Assembly (NCBI RefSeq): GCF_012932145.1
Contig: NZ_MWOK01000005.1
Coordinates: 34,683 to 98,682, forward strand
Direction of reading: 5' to 3'
DNA length: 64,000 bases
Origin: Acidovorax sp. SRB_14
GTDB lineage: Bacteria > Pseudomonadota > Gammaproteobacteria > Burkholderiales > Burkholderiaceae_C
The position numbers and the translations under genes are program-made. Below, piece by piece: positions 63,278-64,000 of the stretch (the stretch's first letter is position 1; each line of letters opens with the position of its first letter). A model generated the notes under the pieces. The model ran no database searches. It saw only the letters and a program-made list of their open reading frames with translations, and was not told the origin of the DNA.

Positions 63278-64000
63278 ATGGACGGATTTTCAGACCTGCG
63301 CTTTTTTGCCCTGCTGATGAAAGAAGGCAGCCTGGCCGCTGCCGCTCAGCAGATGGGTATCACGCCTCCGGCCGTCAGTCGGCGCCTGGCGCAACTGGAG
63401 CATCGCCTGGGCGTGCGCCTGCTGCACCGAACCACCCGCCGCATCGGTTTGACACCCGAGGGCGAAACCTATTTGCTGGACGGCGCCCGCATCCTGAGCG
63501 ACCTGGAGGCGCTGGAGCGCACCGTGGCGGGCGCACGCAGTTCCCCGCGCGGACTCATCAAGCTGGCCGCCACGCTGGGCTTTGGTCGCGTGCACATTGC
63601 ACCGGCCCTGTCGGCCTTTGCGCGGGCTTACCCCGAGGTGGAAGTTCAACTGCACCTCACCGACCGGCCGGTGAATCTGGTGGAGCAAGGCTTCGATGCG
63701 GCCGTGCGTTTTGGGGATTTGCCCGACTCGCGCCTCACCGCGCGCCGGCTTCTGGCCAACCAGCGCGTCCTGTGCGCGGCACCCGCCTACCTGGCAGGAG
63801 CGGGCGAGCCAGCCCAGCCGGCGGACCTGCTGGCCCACCAGTGCATCGTGATCCGCGAGAGTGATGAAACCTATGGCACCTGGCACCTGCGCCAGGGGGA
63901 GCGGCAAGAGACGGTGAAGGTGCGCGGGATGCTCAGCACCAACGATGGCAGCGCCGCCACCCACTGGGCCCTGCAAGGCCACGGTGTGCTCATGCGCTCC
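63278..64000 (+). CDS. LysR-family regulator (cut by window end)
   Basis: This is a 241-residue N-terminal part of a LysR-type regulator. The winged helix-turn-helix lies in FFALLMKEGSLAAAAQQMGI then TPPAVSRRLAQLEHRLGVRL, and the ligand-binding domain begins near residue 90. It is divergent from the Bug-hydrolase-leuCD operon and probably controls it in response to the pathway acid. The reading frame runs off the window. Confidence 0.93.
   Translation, partial: MDGFSDLRFFALLMKEGSLAAAAQQMGITPPAVSRRLAQLEHRLGVRLLHRTTRRIGLTPEGETYLLDGARILSDLEALERTVAGARSSPRGLIKLAATLGFGRVHIAPALSAFARAYPEVEVQLHLTDRPVNLVEQGFDAAVRFGDLPDSRLTARRLLANQRVLCAAPAYLAGAGEPAQPADLLAHQCIVIRESDETYGTWHLRQGERQETVKVRGMLSTNDGSAATHWALQGHGVLMRS

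Overview
The window is a high-GC, densely coded bacterial chromosome segment. It is most likely from a betaproteobacterium of the family Comamonadaceae (Acidovorax-like). This is inferred from the ribosomal, trmD and rpmBG gene order, tripartite tricarboxylate (Tct/Bug) and TRAP transporters, a complete livHMGF operon, paired acyl-CoA dehydrogenases, and a short interspersed repeat with core GATAGC...AAGCG that occurs about thirteen times. I see no rRNA, tRNA, CRISPR array, intact insertion sequence or prophage. Most of it is core genome, with a likely accessory metabolic cluster at the right end.

Layout. 1-6.2 kb: end of a GspE/PulE-type ATPase, tctBA without a binding-protein gene, a DUF3422 protein, a DMT transporter and an unusual SDR. 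6.4-10.1 kb: an orphan TRAP-type binding protein whose stop overlaps the start of a GGDEF-EAL protein. 10.2-20.4 kb: DMT transporter, quinone reductase, Na/Pi symporter, lspA-ileS-ribF, HNH protein, bestrophin. 20.5-23.4 kb: a dctPQM TRAP operon with a hairpin after dctP. 23.5-27.3 kb: two acyl-CoA dehydrogenases and yceH, facing purN. 27.3-39.5 kb: rsmB-like methyltransferase, desaturase, MFS transporter, rpmBG, trxB, ftsK-lolA, a uracil-DNA-glycosylase-like protein, a DUF2164 protein, rarA. 39.8-43.4 kb: livHMGF. 43.6-46.5 kb: DUF486, DUF47-Pit phosphate uptake, a TM2-type protein and a deleted acetyltransferase remnant. 46.6-50.6 kb: rpsP-rimM-trmD-rplS, NUDIX, CbiB-like. 50.6-57.2 kb: rsgA-pcd-M48 protease, orn, a DEAD-box helicase with a long leader, a degenerate HD-GYP protein. 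57.3-64 kb: Bcr/CflA exporter, a poorly coding stretch, then a Bug binding protein, a haloacetate-dehalogenase-like hydrolase, leuC and leuD in one tight operon, divergent from a LysR regulator cut by the window end.

Three things stand out. The short repeat has been put to use: it supplies residues inside nine genes, including the LolA signal peptide and a start codon, and one copy forms a terminator. The TRAP binding protein coupled to a GGDEF-EAL enzyme looks like a two-gene ligand-to-c-di-GMP sensing unit. The right-end operon combines an aconitase-family isomerase with a hydrolase that keeps all the fluoroacetate dehalogenase residues, which suggests a halogenated or branched organic acid pathway not described to my knowledge. 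All functional calls come from reading the sequence and family knowledge; no database search was run.
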